Assembly: GCA_949752795.1 (NCBI GenBank)
Contig: OX457068.1
Span: 58,283,582 to 58,347,581 of the forward strand
DNA length: 64,000 nt
From: Hyperoodon ampullatus
Taxonomy: Eukaryota; Chordata; Mammalia; Artiodactyla; Ziphiidae
Direction: 5' to 3'
Position 1 is the first letter of the stretch; each line of letters begins with the position of its first letter. Below are positions 33,228-44,639 of the stretch, piece by piece. The position numbers and the translations under genes are program-made. The notes under the pieces were generated by a model, which was not told the origin of the DNA, made no database searches, and saw only the letters and a list, made by a program, of their open reading frames with translations.

Positions 33228-33526
33228 AAATCTTTTTAAAGCAATTTTAGGTTTGCAGAAATTTACACAGAAAGTGTAGAGAGTTCCCATAATCTCCTCT
33301 TCCCCCTTTTCCCCTATTATTAACATCTTGTATTAGAGTGGTACATTTGTTACAATTGAGGAACAATACTGATACAAATTATTCTTAACTAAAGTCCATA
33401 GTTTAATTAGGGTTCCCTAGTTCTTTGAGTTACATAGTTCTGTAGGGTTTCACGAATGCATAGTGCTATGTATCCACCATTATAGCCTCATGAAGAATAG
33501 TTTCAGCATCATAATTCCCTGTGCTC
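33228..33526 (-). mobile_element. Old LINE-1 3' UTR, antisense (left of LTR)
   Basis: 'gcaattttaggtttgcagaa', 'tgtagagagttcccataat' and 'aactaaagtccatagtttaa' are the reverse 3' UTR of an L1MA/L1MB-like element. It is interrupted at 33526 and resumes at 33975. Confidence 0.88.
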
Positions 33527-33970
33527 TGTTAGAAAAAACACAATTTAAGAGAATAATTTGAAGATCTAATTGGGTTTATTAGATGATTCATGAGTTGGGC
33601 AGCATTCCATCTAGCAACTAGAAGAGTGCTCGGAAGGGTTGTACAAAGTGGAAGGTTTTTATAGGAAGAGGGGTGGGGCAAGGAAGCTATTAGCAAAAGA
33701 AAAGATTATTTTTTTTAGACCAGGACATCTTTTGGGGGGTGAAGGGAATGACACAGGCTTTATCATGCCTCTTCTTCCTCTGGGGGGGTGGAGAGGGCCC
33801 ATTTGACAGATTACCTTACTGGTGCTGATCAGAAAATTCCAAACAGTCTGATTAAGATAACATTTCTGGGGAAGGTTGAAACTGCAATTAGTTAGGTATT
33901 AAATCTGCATTTGATATACTGGACATTAGTCAACTGATGCCATTTTGGGCCTGTGGTTTTCTTTTTAACA
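33527..33970 (-). mobile_element. Probable solo LTR of an endogenous retrovirus
   Basis: A 444-bp unit with LTR-style termini (tgtta ... taaca). It is flanked by gctc on both sides (33523-33526, 33971-33974) and splits an old LINE-1 exactly. Read in reverse, an AATAAA hexamer lies near its 3' end (reverse complement of tttatt at about 33571). No retroviral genes are present, consistent with recombination between two LTRs having removed the interior. The ERV class is not determined. Confidence 0.75.
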
Positions 33971-33974
33971 GCTC

Positions 33975-34712
33975 TGTCTATTCATTGCTTTCTCCCTCAG
34001 CCACCAACCCTTGGTAATGACTCATTTTTTTTCCCTGTCCTTTTGCCTTTTCCAGAATGTCATATAATTGGAACCATAGAGTTCCAGTTAGCCTTTTTAG
34101 ACTGACTTTATTTTCCTTAGTAATATGAATTTTAAATTCCTCCATATATTTTTGTGGCTGATAGCTCTTTTATTTTTATTTGCTGAATAATAATGCATGG
34201 ATGTTTCAGTTTGTTTATCCATTCACCTGTTGAAATAACATCTTCATTTCTTCCAATTTTTGACAACTATGAATAAAGCTACTATAACCATTTGTGTGCA
34301 AATTTGTGTTTGGACTATAACCATTTGTGCGCAACTTTGTGTTTGGACATAAGTTTCCAAGTCATTTGGTACACACCTAAGAGTGCAATTGTTGGATCAC
34401 ATGATAATGAACGTTTAGCTTTGTAAGAAATTGCTGAACTGTCTTCCAAAGCGGCTGTACCATTTTGCATTCCCACCAGCATTGATGCTGGTTCCTGATG
34501 CTCCACATCCTTGTAAGAAGGCCATTCTAATAGGGGGGTAGTGTTATCTTATTATTGTATCTTACTGTTGTTTTAGTTTGCAGTTGAGCATCTTTTCATT
34601 TTTATTTGCCACCTGCTATCTTCTTTGGTGAGGTGTCTGTACTGATTTTTGCCCATTTTTTTATTTGAATTGTTTTCTTACTGTTGAGTGTTAAGAGTTC
34701 TTTGTTTTATAT
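33975..34712 (-). mobile_element. Old LINE-1, antisense (between LTR and SINE)
   Basis: Continues the same element into the ORF2 C-terminus: 'gtgcaattgttggatcacat', 'ggctgtaccattttgcattc' and 'tccacatccttgtaagaag'. It contains a local 33-bp tandem duplication at 34282-34347. The frame is destroyed. Confidence 0.88.
34282..34347. repeat. 33-bp tandem duplication within LINE-1
   Basis: Two adjacent units starting ctataaccatttgtg, 33 bp each, differing at two positions. It arose after the LINE-1 inserted. Confidence 0.92.
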
Positions 34713-34831
34713 ATACAAATATCAAAAATATATATAAGTTAAAAATATATATATTAAAGTTATATTTATAAAATTAAATATTAAAAATTAAAATTAAGCA
34801 CATATATAAAATATATGTATATATATATATG
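34713..34831. repeat. AT-rich low-complexity tract
   Basis: Nearly pure A and T, with a (TA)n end at about 34812-34831. Probably an expanded poly-A tail and target region associated with the adjacent antisense SINE. Confidence 0.85.
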
Positions 34832-34832
34832 T

Positions 34833-34955
34833 TGTTGTTGTTTTTTCAGCTGCACCACATGGCTTGCAGGGTCTCAGTTCCCTGACCAGGGATTGAACCT
34901 GGGCCATGGCAGTAAAAGCCCGAATCCTAACTACTAGGCCACCAGCGAACTCCCT
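34833..34955 (-). mobile_element. Short older CHR-type SINE, antisense
   Basis: (GTT)n/poly-T, then 'ggcttgcagggtctcagttc', 'cctgaccagggattgaacc' and 'ctaggccaccagcgaactcc' form the reverse complement of a short tRNA-derived cetartiodactyl SINE. Diverged, about 120 bp, inserted in the antisense LINE-1. Confidence 0.85.
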
Positions 34956-35018
34956 TCTTTATATATTTTGGATACATGTCTTTTTGCAAATATTGTCCCC
35001 CAGTTTGTTTTGTCTTTT
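34956..35018 (-). mobile_element. Old LINE-1, antisense (right of SINE)
   Basis: 'ttctttatatattttggata' and 'tttgcaaatattgtcccc' resume the ORF2 C-terminal sequence broken by the SINE. Confidence 0.82.
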
Positions 35019-35989
35019 AATTCTTTTTAAAAAACATGCTTTTTTAGGCCTATTTTAAAACTGTCTTACACTAACACAAAAACTTGATTCTTTTTTTTTT
35101 CTCTTCCTTCTTGTAGTCTCCGCATGTATAAGAAGCCTCTGGATTTCAAGGGAGGCTCTGCTTCTAAATAGAGAAAGTCAGCTTTCTCCCTAAGCATCAG
35201 TATCCTCGTATGTAAATACAAAGCAATTGAATTAGATTGTTCCTAAGGTTGCATGCAGCTTGAGATTATATGATAGAACTATGAATCTGTTTGATGACTA
35301 CAGATTCTAAACAGCCATGGATTTTTCTGAAGCTCACTTTTTTCCACATGGATGTTCTTATTGGAGACTTTTATGATTCTCTACATATACTGATGTCAGA
35401 AATGGAGAACTCATTTTCCTTGGAATGGGTATTGATCCCGTCTTGAAGTGTTTTTAATTCTGTAAGGTAAATAGAAGAATGACATTGGAATACAACACAC
35501 AAACTCACAAAAAATTAATGACATGGAATCCAAGTTTGTAAGGTTGAAGAAAGAAGAGTGTCAAGAGGGGTAACTTAGGAAACATGGAAGAAAGTCTCTT
35601 CTTTCAGATTTTTGCAGGCCTGTCGTTTTTGCTTCTTTTTCCCCTTCTCCTTTTTGGCTCTGTTAGGCTGACTGGCAGTTTCAATATCCATTTTTTACTT
35701 CTACTACTACTTTGTGAGTTATCCACACGATTTGCATTCTACTGGTGGTTAATCTTACATTTTAAACATGTATAATTTCCCAAAAAAGGTTAAAATTAAT
35801 TAGTATATTTCCTGCTCTGAAACTCTCCAAAGTTTAATCATCATCTTTTCTCTTTTTAATCCTCAATACATATTTATGTTTCCTAATGTGTTTAACATCT
35901 CTTTTCCTTCTTGCATTCTGCTTTTCTCCTGGGTTTAATCTTCTTCTTGTAGAAGTATATCTCTTATATAGTTATTTTATTAAGAATTT
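35019..35989. other. Unassigned, with a possible MIR3 at 35175-35290
   Basis: 'tcagtatcctcgtatgtaaa', then 'ttgaattagattgttcctaa', resembles the core and tail of a MIR3-type SINE in sense orientation. The rest is unrecognised. A 63-codon frame at 35584-35775 is hydrophobic and T-rich, with no support as a gene. Confidence 0.45.
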
Positions 35990-37136
35990 TTAAATAGTCA
36001 ACACTTCCAGTTTCTGTATTTCTGAGAATGTTTTTATTTTGCACTTTACTCTTGAATGATCATTTAGTTCCCTGTCAAAATTTAGTCTGATGGTAATTTC
36101 TACATACTTTGAAGATATTAGCGTTTGTCTTCTGGCATCTATTATTGCTTATAAAAGTATTATTAGTCTAATTATCATTCCTTTATAGAGAGATAGTCAT
36201 TTCTTTTGGGTAGCAGTTGGAATTTCTCTTTTTCTGTTATAGTCTGTAGCTTCACTAGGAAATGCCTAGTATGGATTTATTTTTATTTGTCTTGCTTGAG
36301 ACCCATTGTGCCTCTCAAATCTCAGAATCCATATCTTTCTACTGCAATCTTTATTACTTCCCTTCTGTTTACATTGTGTTTCATTTATTCTTCTTTTTCT
36401 AGTCTTTCAATGGAAGTTAAGGTCTTTAATTTGAGACTTTTGGTTTTTTCTAATATAGGCATCTTGTACTATAAATTTCATTTTAAATACTGCTCTAGTT
36501 ATGTCTCATACAATTTGATATGTTGCTTTTACACTTTCACTCAGTTCAAAATTGATAATTTCTCTCTTGATTTCTTCTTTAATTCATGGGTTATTTAGAA
36601 GTGTATTATTTAGTTTGCGAATAATGGAGTAGTTTCTAAATATCATTCTGTTATCTATTTATAATTTAACTCTAAATGAGGTCGGGGAAATATGTTTCTT
36701 TTTATTACTACTTTTGAGAAATTTGATTATGATATACCTTGGTTTAATTTTCTTCATGTTCTTATGTTTGGAATTTGTTGTGCTTCTTGGATCTGTGAGT
36801 ATATACTTTTCATCAAATTTTGAAAAGTTTCAGTCATTATTTCTTCAAATATTTTTCTGTCTCTCCCCCTAAGGACTCTAATTTTACATCTCTACTTATT
36901 TTTTTGAACATCTGGAATATAGCTAACTTTTAAAAGTGTTAGTGCTTAAGCTTGCTATTTTATTGTTTTCTGTTTACTTGTTCTGTTTCTTGTTCTTCTT
37001 TTTACCCTACCTTTTCATCTTGCAAGTTACTTGAACTTATTTTTTTAATTCCATTTTCATTTATTTCTAGTGTTTTTTAAATACAACTGTTTTTTAGTGG
37101 TTGCCTCTAGGTATTAAAACATATATATGTAATATA
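35990..37136 (-). mobile_element. Composite of old LINE-1 fragments, antisense (left part)
   Basis: At least three pieces. 35990-36385 and 36665-36915 both resemble the reverse complement of the 5' part of old L1M/HAL1-type elements ('tttgattatgatataccttg', 'ttgttgtgcttcttggatct', 'gtcattatttcttcaaata'). 36390-36660 between them resembles mid-ORF2 ('tcatgggttatttagaagtg'). The order is not that of one simple element, so rearrangement or successive insertions are implied. Confidence 0.65.
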
Positions 37137-37149
37137 TCACAGTCTTTTT

Positions 37150-37364
37150 TTTTTTTTTTTGTTTGTTTGTTTGTGGTACACAGGTCTCTCACTGCTGTGG
37201 CCTCTCCCGTTACAGAGCACAGGCTCCGGACGTGCAGGCTCAGTGGCCATGGCTCACGGGCCCAGCCACTCCGCGGCATGTGGGATCTTCCCGGACCAGG
37301 GCACGAACCCGTGTCCCCTGCACTGGCAGGTGGACTCTCAACCACTTCGCCACCAGGGAAGCCC
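37150..37364 (-). mobile_element. CHR-2-type SINE, antisense, clean 13-bp duplication
   Basis: Poly-T and (GTTT)n, then 'ggtacacaggtctctcactg', the GC-rich body, and the end 'ccaccagggaagccc'. Flanking tcacagtcttttt at 37137-37149 and 37365-37377 is identical over 13 bp. It sits inside the old LINE-1 composite. Confidence 0.95.
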
Positions 37365-37377
37365 TCACAGTCTTTTT

Positions 37378-39855
37378 GTATCAACATTTTATCACTTTGA
37401 ATGAAATGTAAAAACTTTATTTTCATTTAGGTTCATTTATATTTCCCACTTTTAGAACATAAATGTCTCTAGTATCTCCTCTGCACACAATGAGTACTAC
37501 ATCATTGTTATAATGTTATAATGTTATAAACATGTTATAATTTTTGCTTCATCCATCAAATATAATTTTTAAAAACTCACAAGGGAAAGAATAGTGTATT
37601 ATACTTACCCCAATTTTTATCCATTCCATTGTTCTTTCTTCCTTTCTTAAGTTCACATCTCTTTCTGTTCTGTTAACACTTCCTTTCTGTTTAGAAAAGT
37701 TCCTTTGGTCACTATTTAAGAACAGGTTTTTTGGCAAAAAATTTCTCTTAGTTTTATTTATTCTGAAAATGACTTTGTTTCCTCTTCATTGCTGAAAAAT
37801 ATTTTCACTAGATAGAGTTCATTGTTGACTGGTCTTTGATTTTAGCACCAAAAACGTTGTGCCCTTTTTTAGTCACTTCTTTATGGTTTCCATGGTTTCA
37901 GTGAGAAATCTGCTGTCAGTCGAATAGTTTTTATGCACTATAGGTAAGATTAGCTTCTCTCAAGAGTTTTTCTTGGTCTTAGGTTTTAAGAAGTTTGATT
38001 ATGGTATGTCTTGATGTGAATTTCTTTGGCTTTATTCTGTGTACAGTTCACTAATCTTAAATTAGTACGTCTGTGACTTTCAGTAAATTTGAGATATTTT
38101 CAGCCATTATATCTTTGAATATTGTTTCAGCTCCCCACTTTTCCTCTCCTGTAATTCCAGTGATACAAATATTAGATAGTTTGATATTGTTCTAGAGGTC
38201 TCTGAAGCTCACTTCAGTTTTTTGTTGTTGTTGTTTGTTTTAATCTCTTTTTCTCTCTGCTGTTCATTTTGGGTAACTTCTATTGATCTTTGAGTTCACT
38301 GATATTTTTCCTCTCTTGTCTCCAGTTTACTTTCAAGCCTGGCCAGTGAGGGTTTTTTTTACTTAGGTTACTGTATTTTTAATTTCTACATTTTTTCTTT
38401 AGTTATTTTTTATATCTTCTATTTCTTTGCTGAGATTTTCTATTTTTCATTTGTTTCGAGAGTGTTCACAGTTGCTGAAGGAAGATTTTTATAATGGCTT
38501 CTTTAAAATCCTTGTCAGATAATTCCAACATCTGAGTCATCTTAGTGTTGCTATCTGTTGATTCTTTTCTCATTCAATTTGTGATTGTCCTTGTTCTTGG
38601 TATGAAGAGTAGTTTTCAATTGTAACCTGGAAATTTTTATTAATATGTTGTAAGACTCTGGATCCTATTTAATCTTCTTTTTTTAGCAGGCAGTCACCCT
38701 GTGTTTAGTTCCCTACTAAACAGCACCCTGACAAAAGAGAAGTGCTTCCTCAGGTGGCCTCACTGCACACGAGTGGGGTGCACAGTAAGCTCTGGTTGTC
38801 TCTGCTGACATCTCCCTCGAGGAAATGAAACAGCAACGTGTACCTTCTTGCTGCTGCTGAGGCATGTAAGCCCAGCCCCCTGCTTAGTCCTGCTATCATC
38901 TCCCTAGTGGGGAATTGGAATACCACCTCCTTTTTCCACTGGGTGGGGGTTGGGTAACCAAATGTCTGCTTGGTTCCACTGAAGCTGCAGAAAGGAGGAA
39001 ATATGAGTGGTTTCTCCATTGGTGTTTATTTTCTATTTTGTTAGGGTTATATTTTCCCAGTCCACTGACCAGAGAGAACAGTTTTTCTTGGAACTTTGTA
39101 CCCGTTTGGAGTTCTGGAGTTCCAGCTTCTCTAGCATCTTCTCTGGGATATATGGGAGACAGAAAGAAAACCCAGGGAACTCACTGTCATGTTGTTCCTC
39201 AAGTCCTTGCATCTGTTCTACCTGTCAGAGTCTTCTTATGGCTGTTTTTTGTGTTATGTCAGGGTTTTCTAGTCATTATAATAACTATTTTAATGTTCTT
39301 GTTTGCTAATTGTAACATTTGTGTTAGTTATGGTTTAGTTTCCACTGGGTGATTTTTCTCCTCATTAGGGGTTGTATTTTCTGGCTTCTATGATTGGATG
39401 CCAGACATTGTGAGTTTTATATTTTGGGGGGGTGGGTTAGATATTTTTGTATTCTTACAAATTTTTTAAACTCTGTTTTAGTGCACAGTTGAGTTTCTCA
39501 GAAATAGTTTGATCCTTTTGGGTATGACTTTTAAAATCTGTTAGGTGTGATAAGAATAACATTTTGTCTGGGTATAATTATTCCCCACTAATGAAGCAAG
39601 ACCATTTCAAGTATTCTACAAATTGTGTCCTGAATTATGAGGATTTCCCAATCTGGCATATGGAAACAGGTACTATTCCCAGCCCCCTATAACTGCTGGG
39701 CTCTGTTCTCTCTAATCTTCTCAGATTGTTCTTTCCTTGATGTTCAATCTCTTTAAAATTATTTATACAGTACCTTTCTAAAAATTGTTTCAGAAGCAGG
39801 AAAAATCTGGTTCCTGTTACTCCATCTTGAGCAGAAGCAGAAGTCCCATGGGCAT
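37378..39855 (-). mobile_element. Old L1M-type LINE-1 5' region, antisense
   Basis: 37740-38680 reads as the reverse complement of an L1M/HAL1-like 5' region ('gagaaatctgctgtcagtcg', 'tttgattatggtatgtcttg', 'aaatccttgtcagataattc', 'caacatctgagtcatcttag'). 39360-39855 reads as 5' UTR ('ggatgccagacattgtgag', 'attattccccactaatgaag', 'ctccatcttgagcagaagc'). The intervening 38690-39350 is GC-richer and probably the more variable 5' UTR. A 145-codon plus frame (38915-39352) lies there by chance. Confidence 0.68.
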
Positions 39856-40021
39856 CTTTAAAAGGGGGAAAAAATCACACACACAAAAATAAGAAAATGC
39901 TGTTTGGGGTGGAGGTTTGGGGTGGAGGTGTGAGGAAAGGTTGTATCCTTCTGATACAATCTCACTAGTTTCAAATGAAGTTACAGGTGTTCATGATAAT
40001 CTTCAATAAATACTTATCACC
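39856..40021. other. Unassigned sequence
   Basis: Contains a short ggggtggaggt direct duplication at 39905-39928. Otherwise nothing recognised. Confidence 0.45.
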
Positions 40022-40025
40022 AAAT

Positions 40026-40037
40026 TATATATATGTG

Positions 40038-40081
<44 letters not shown>
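40026..40081. repeat. (TA)n microsatellite
   Basis: About 56 bp of TA with two TG interruptions in the left quarter. Confidence 0.96.
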
Positions 40082-40082
<1 letters not shown>

Positions 40083-40334
40083 CTTCTATACCTACTTTCA
40101 TTCTAGAATTAATACTTAATGCCAATAATGTTAAAAGATACAGCTAGAACAACTGCCCAATGTCTGTTCTTAGCTTTCTCCAAGAGTCAATGGAAATAAA
40201 TCAGGTCTTCTCTCATTTCCACTAAATCTTACTGCTTTTCCAAAGATAAATTCAATAGCTACTGGAATATTTTTAAAGCTAAACTTCCTTTCTCCTTCAT
40301 ACAATAATACCATGCATCCAATACTCAAAATGCT
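40082..40334. other. Unassigned sequence
   Basis: Nothing recognised. Confidence 0.45.
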
Positions 40335-40595
40335 TAATTTTACTTTCACAGATACAGAGAATGTTATTATTAGAAGGATGTTTAGAGATCAAAAATCTCT
40401 CATTTTACAAATGGAGAAAGGAAACTGAGGTGCAGATGAAAGTATTAGTACAATGCAGTCAAATAACTAAGGAAGATATTATTCTTCATGTGTCATAGTC
40501 CAGGAAAGTCAGGCTCAAAGGGCTCAGATGACTTATTCAATGTTATATGAAGTGATAGAGCTCGGGTCATTTACAGGTAACGAGTGTTGTGTTTT
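40335..40595 (-). repeat. MIR/MIR3-type SINE, antisense, possibly two copies
   Basis: 'tctcattttacaaatggaga' and 'gaaactgaggtgcagatga' match the MIR core in reverse. A second block ('caggctcaaagggctcagat', 'gtgatagagctcgggtcatt') repeats the same core-to-head order, so two fragments may lie in tandem. Confidence 0.6.
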
Positions 40596-41421
40596 CATAT
40601 TTCTAGTCCTTTTTTTGAAAATGGAGCTCTTGTTTTCAGATCCTCAAACCAGGACTCCTTTTGCAGCAGCCCAGGAGTAAACTATAAGTAGTCGAAGAAC
40701 TATCTGACTCATATAATTCTGAGAAATATTGATATAGTGATATTATGATGTAGAAGCCAGGATGTAGACATAGCCATCTTATCTCTGTTATATAACTTAT
40801 GAACAAGGCTTATATAAGGAAGAGAAAAACCTTTTCTCCGTTGCAACATTTCACAATTCCTTTCCAATATCAGCTCCTTAATACATTGCAACCACTTGTA
40901 CTATGTGATCTTAATTCAGAAATAGTTGCACTGGGTGGTTCCTCAATAACATAGTGGGGGAGTGAAGTTTTTCTAGACTTTCTGGTCCAACTATAAGCAT
41001 TTAGGGCCTCCCTCTCCTGTGTAACATCTGTAGACTTGGCAGATATTGAAATGCATTGATGCCTTATAATTTATATCAATTGTATTGGGGGTGGGGGCAA
41101 GATGAAAGAAAACATTCCAAAAGAAAAGAATTGCAGGTTATAATTAGGTGTCTCTGTTTAATAGATTAAGAAAAAATATTGGCAGGGCATGAGAAAAACT
41201 ACCAATTAAATTGGCTTTTATTCCAGATCCCTAATATTTGAGCAGGGACTTCAGAACTCTCCTAATTCCCACAGTAGCCACCACACTCAACATTTTAGCC
41301 TGGTCAAGCACAATGATCTCAGAGAAAATGGTTTGAAAAAAACAGAAAACAGCAAAGAAAAACTTTGAATAATGAAATGATCTTTTAGTATCAATTTATG
41401 GTTCCTTTGGTTCAAGGATTC
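40596..41421. other. Unassigned sequence
   Basis: No repeat or gene recognised. Confidence 0.5.
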
Positions 41422-41434
41422 AAAGTTTCAATAT

Positions 41435-41877
41435 ATATATATATATTTTCTTTCCAGCTATTTTTTTTTAAATTTATTTTATTGAAATATAGTTGATTTA
41501 CAATGTTGTGCTAATTTCTTCTATACAACAAGGTTATTCGGTTATAAATATAATATACACTCTTCTTCGTATTCTTTTCCATTATGGCTTATCACAGGAT
41601 ATTGAATATAGTTCCCTGTGCTATACAGTAGGACTTTGTTGCTTATTCATTCTATATATACTAATTTGCATCTGTTAATCCCCTTGGCAACCACAAGTCT
41701 GTTCTCTATGTCTGTGAGTCTGTTTCTGTTTTGTAGATATGTTCATTTGTGTCATATTTTAGATTCCACATATAAGTTATATCATATGGTATTTGTCTTT
41801 CTCTGTCTAGTTTACCTCACTTAGTGTGATAATCTCTAGGTCTACCTATGTTGCTGCAAATGGTATTATTTCATTCT
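41435..41877 (-). mobile_element. LINE-1 3' UTR fragment, antisense, 13-bp duplication
   Basis: A 5'-truncated copy of a cetartiodactyl LINE-1 3' end: 'ttattgaaatatagttgatt', 'tacaatgttgtgctaatttc', 'ccctgtgctatacagtagg', 'agtctgtttctgttttgta'. Flanking aaagtttcaatat at 41422-41434 and 41878-41890 is identical. The tail has an (AT)n extension. Confidence 0.93.
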
Positions 41878-41890
41878 AAAAGTTTCAATA

Positions 41891-42420
41891 TTTTTTTTGG
41901 TAATATCTCAAATAACAACATCCCTAAGATAGCTTTTTGGAGTTCATATACCTAGACATATATTGTCCATGGGATTTAATCATTGACTCCCTCTGTGCCT
42001 GATTCAGTGGTATTCACATACTAGGGGCTCAGGCTGTGTTTGTGGTTGATACACATGTCATGGAATGGAGGGTTCTTACTGTCATATATGAATACTGATC
42101 CAAACAACTGATGCTGACTTTTTAGGTCTGTGGTTTGAGCTGTGATGCCTATTCAGAGTGCTCAATGAGATACAGAGCTCAGATGGCTCTGACATAATCC
42201 AACTATATGTCTCTGGAACCCCTGGGACTTTATGTACCCATTTAGAGAGGAATATCAGCTTCTTTATTTTTTAAAACAATTTTTTAAATTTCATCAAAGT
42301 TACATATGTAACTATTTTGAGAAATAAGATAGTTTCAAAATCTTGTCCCAATTTTCCTCACCGGAAGCAAATGCTTAAGACTCTTAGTTTTCCTTCTAGC
42401 TTTAACATTTTCAAAATAAT
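41891..42420. other. Unassigned sequence
   Basis: Nothing recognised. Confidence 0.5.
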
Positions 42421-42871
42421 ATGTGTGACAAATTATGTTTTTCAAGATGGCCTCAGTAAGATCTCCAACTCATGCACTCTTTTTGCAATGTAACCTTGGT
42501 ATTTCTCCCATTGAGAGGTAGTGTCTATGTTTTCTTTCCTTGAATCAGAGTATTCCTGTGACTATGTTGGAAGTAACACTATGTGACTTCCATGACTAGG
42601 TCATAAAAAATGATCTTGGCTTACACATGACCCTCTTAGGACACTTGAAACCTTGAGCTACCAACGTAAAAAGTCTGAGGCCACCACATTATAAAGAAAT
42701 TCATGGCATATAAAGAGGCTATGTGTGGGTGTTCCAGCCAACAGCCTCAGCTGAGGTCACAACCAACTGGAAGAGTCAACTCCATATATGTGAGAAATAA
42801 TAAAATGATGGTTGTTATTTTAAACTGTAAAGTTTTGGGGTAATATTTTTTACATCAATAAATAACTGAAA
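42421..42871 (+). mobile_element. MLT1-type LTR (ERVL-MaLR), sense
   Basis: 'catgcactctttttgcaatg', 'cccattgagaggtagtgtct', 'ctaggtcataaaaaatgatc', 'ggacacttgaaaccttgagc', 'cagctgaggtcacaacc' and 'gtaaagttttggggtaata' follow the MLT1 LTR from end to end (about 450 bp). No internal retroviral region, so a solo LTR. Old, and not expected to be active. Confidence 0.85.
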
Positions 42872-43432
42872 CATTTATGTACATTGCTATCTTTTGATCC
42901 ATCAACTGTAGACATTATCTGTTGTCTTTCTTTTAAGGTATTGACAATTTACCTCTCTTGCACCACCAACTCCTTGGTTTCCTCTCCCTATTCTTCTGAT
43001 ACAATCTTATAATTTTTGGTTAAATTAATAATTGTATTTACATTCTTATGCCTACAATATACTCTGGTTGTTTCCTTTCTTACTTTTTATCTTTTAAGTG
43101 ATTCAGTAAGTAATTACCTTGATTTTTAATCTTAGTTTTCTTTTTAATAAATGGTTTCCATCTCATTTCAATAACTTCCAGTACAATTTTCCATAAGGGC
43201 TTAATAATGACAGCCCTGAATGAGACTATCTGGAATCCAGGTTGGAATATGTATGTGAAAATTTGGGGAACTTTGCATAACTGATAATATCTTTTTTAGA
43301 AGTTGACATTAAAAAAAAAATCAAGGTTTGCTCACAGCAACTTTGCCTAAGTTTGAATGGAAATTTTCAGCTTTGGGGTAATTCTGTGAGATGCCATAAA
43401 TAGGCACATTGATACTAGGTGTATTTCTGGGA
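42872..43432. other. Unassigned sequence
   Basis: No repeat or gene recognised. Confidence 0.45.
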
Positions 43433-43571
43433 ACAAACTTAACTTGGACAAGAGAAGTAGAAAAAGGAGTGACCAGCCCCTAGTAGGGAGCCTTGTAAGG
43501 ATTACTGCTTCCCAGACTAGGGCTGGGAAAGTACATAAACATATTAGTGAGAATAGTGTGTGAAATAAAAT
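43433..43571 (+). repeat. Left copy of a long direct duplication flanking an old LINE-1
   Basis: Aligns with 50580-50715: 'acttggacaagagaagtag' with 'atttggacaaaggaagtag', 'gtagggag' with 'gtagggag', 'acataaacatattagtgag' with 'acataaatatatttgtgag', then 'gtgtgtgaaataaa' with 'gtgtgtaaaataaa'. It ends exactly where LINE-1 sequence begins. Diverged with gaps, so as old as that LINE-1. Confidence 0.75.
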
Positions 43572-43667
43572 TGGAGAAATTGGAACCCTTGTACGTAGCT
43601 GGTTGTGATGCAAAATCATTCAGCTGCTGTGGAATACAGCTTGTTATTTTCTCAAAAAGTTAAACAT
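43572..43667 (+). mobile_element. Old LINE-1 (L1M-like), sense, left part
   Basis: 'ggagaaattggaacccttgt' and 'tctcaaaaagttaaacat' are the LINE-1 ORF2 C-terminal segment. It is interrupted by the full-length LINE-1 and continues at 50031. Confidence 0.9.
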
Positions 43668-44639
43668 GGGAGGTAGAGACAAGATGGTGGAGGAGAAGGA
43701 TGTGAGCTCACCGCTTTTTATGAAAACACCAAAATCACAACTAAGTTCTGAACAGCCATTGACAAAAAAATGCTGAAACCTACCAAAAAAGATCTCCTAC
43801 ATTGAAAGACAAAGAAGAAACCACAATGAGACCACAGGAGGGGTGCAATCGTGATTTAAAAAAATCCCATACTCACGTTGGGAGGGGAGTTGACCCACAG
43901 ACTGGAAAATAATTATGCCACAGAAGTTCTCCCATGGGAGTGAAAGTTCTGAGCCCCACATCAGGCTACCCAGCCTGAGGGTCTGGCAATGGGAGAAGGA
44001 ACCCCCAGAGTATCTGGCTTTGAAGGCCAGAGGGGTTTGATTGCAGGAATTCCACAGGACTGGGGGAAACAGAAATTCCACTCTTGGAGGGCACACACAA
44101 AGTCCCCTGTGTGTGCCAGGACCCAGGGAAAAAAGCAGGGACCTCATAAGAGACTGGCCAAGACCTACCTGTTAGTATTGGAGGGTTTCCTGCAGAGGTG
44201 GGGGCAGCTGTGTCTCACCTAGGGGACAAAGACACTGGCGGTGGTAGTTCTGGTGAGTACTCATTGGCATGAGTCCTCCTGGAGGCTGCCATTTTCTTAA
44301 GACCTTAAGACTCACAACAGCCTGTGAGCTGCAGTGCTGGGATGTCTCAGGCCAATCAAACCACAGGGTGGGAACACAGCCTCACCCATCAGCAGTCAGG
44401 CTCCTTAAAGTTTACTGAGTTCACAGCCTTCTTGACATGCACCTTGACATGGCTCTACCCTTCAGAGGGACAAGACCCATCTCCACCCACCAGTGGGTGG
44501 GAACTAGTCCCTCCCACCAGGAAGCCTGCACAAGCCTCTTAGACAGCCTCATCCATCAGGGGGCAGACAGCAGAAAAAAGAAAAACTACAACACTGCAGT
44601 CTGCAGAATGGAAACCACAATCACAGAAAGTTAGACAAA
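43668..44639 (+). promoter_or_regulatory. LINE-1 5' UTR (internal promoter region)
   Basis: About 970 bp upstream of the ORF1 start, GC-richer than the flanks. In intact LINE-1s this region is the RNA polymerase II internal promoter. A YY1-like caagatggtgg sits 13 bases from the element start (43680-43690), the same placement as the YY1 site in primate LINE-1. Activity is not implied. Confidence 0.75.
43680..43690 (+). promoter_or_regulatory. YY1-like site at the LINE-1 5' end
   Basis: caagatggtgg contains the AAGATGG core of the YY1 consensus. In LINE-1 this site positions transcription initiation near the first base. Confidence 0.55.

Noticed and set aside
38915..39352. 145-codon plus frame as a gene
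   Set aside because: Falls in the antisense 5' region of an old LINE-1, reading against the element.
41448..41460. Splice-acceptor-like tttctttccag
   Set aside because: Lies in the tail region of an inserted LINE-1 fragment, with no open exon or donor site downstream.
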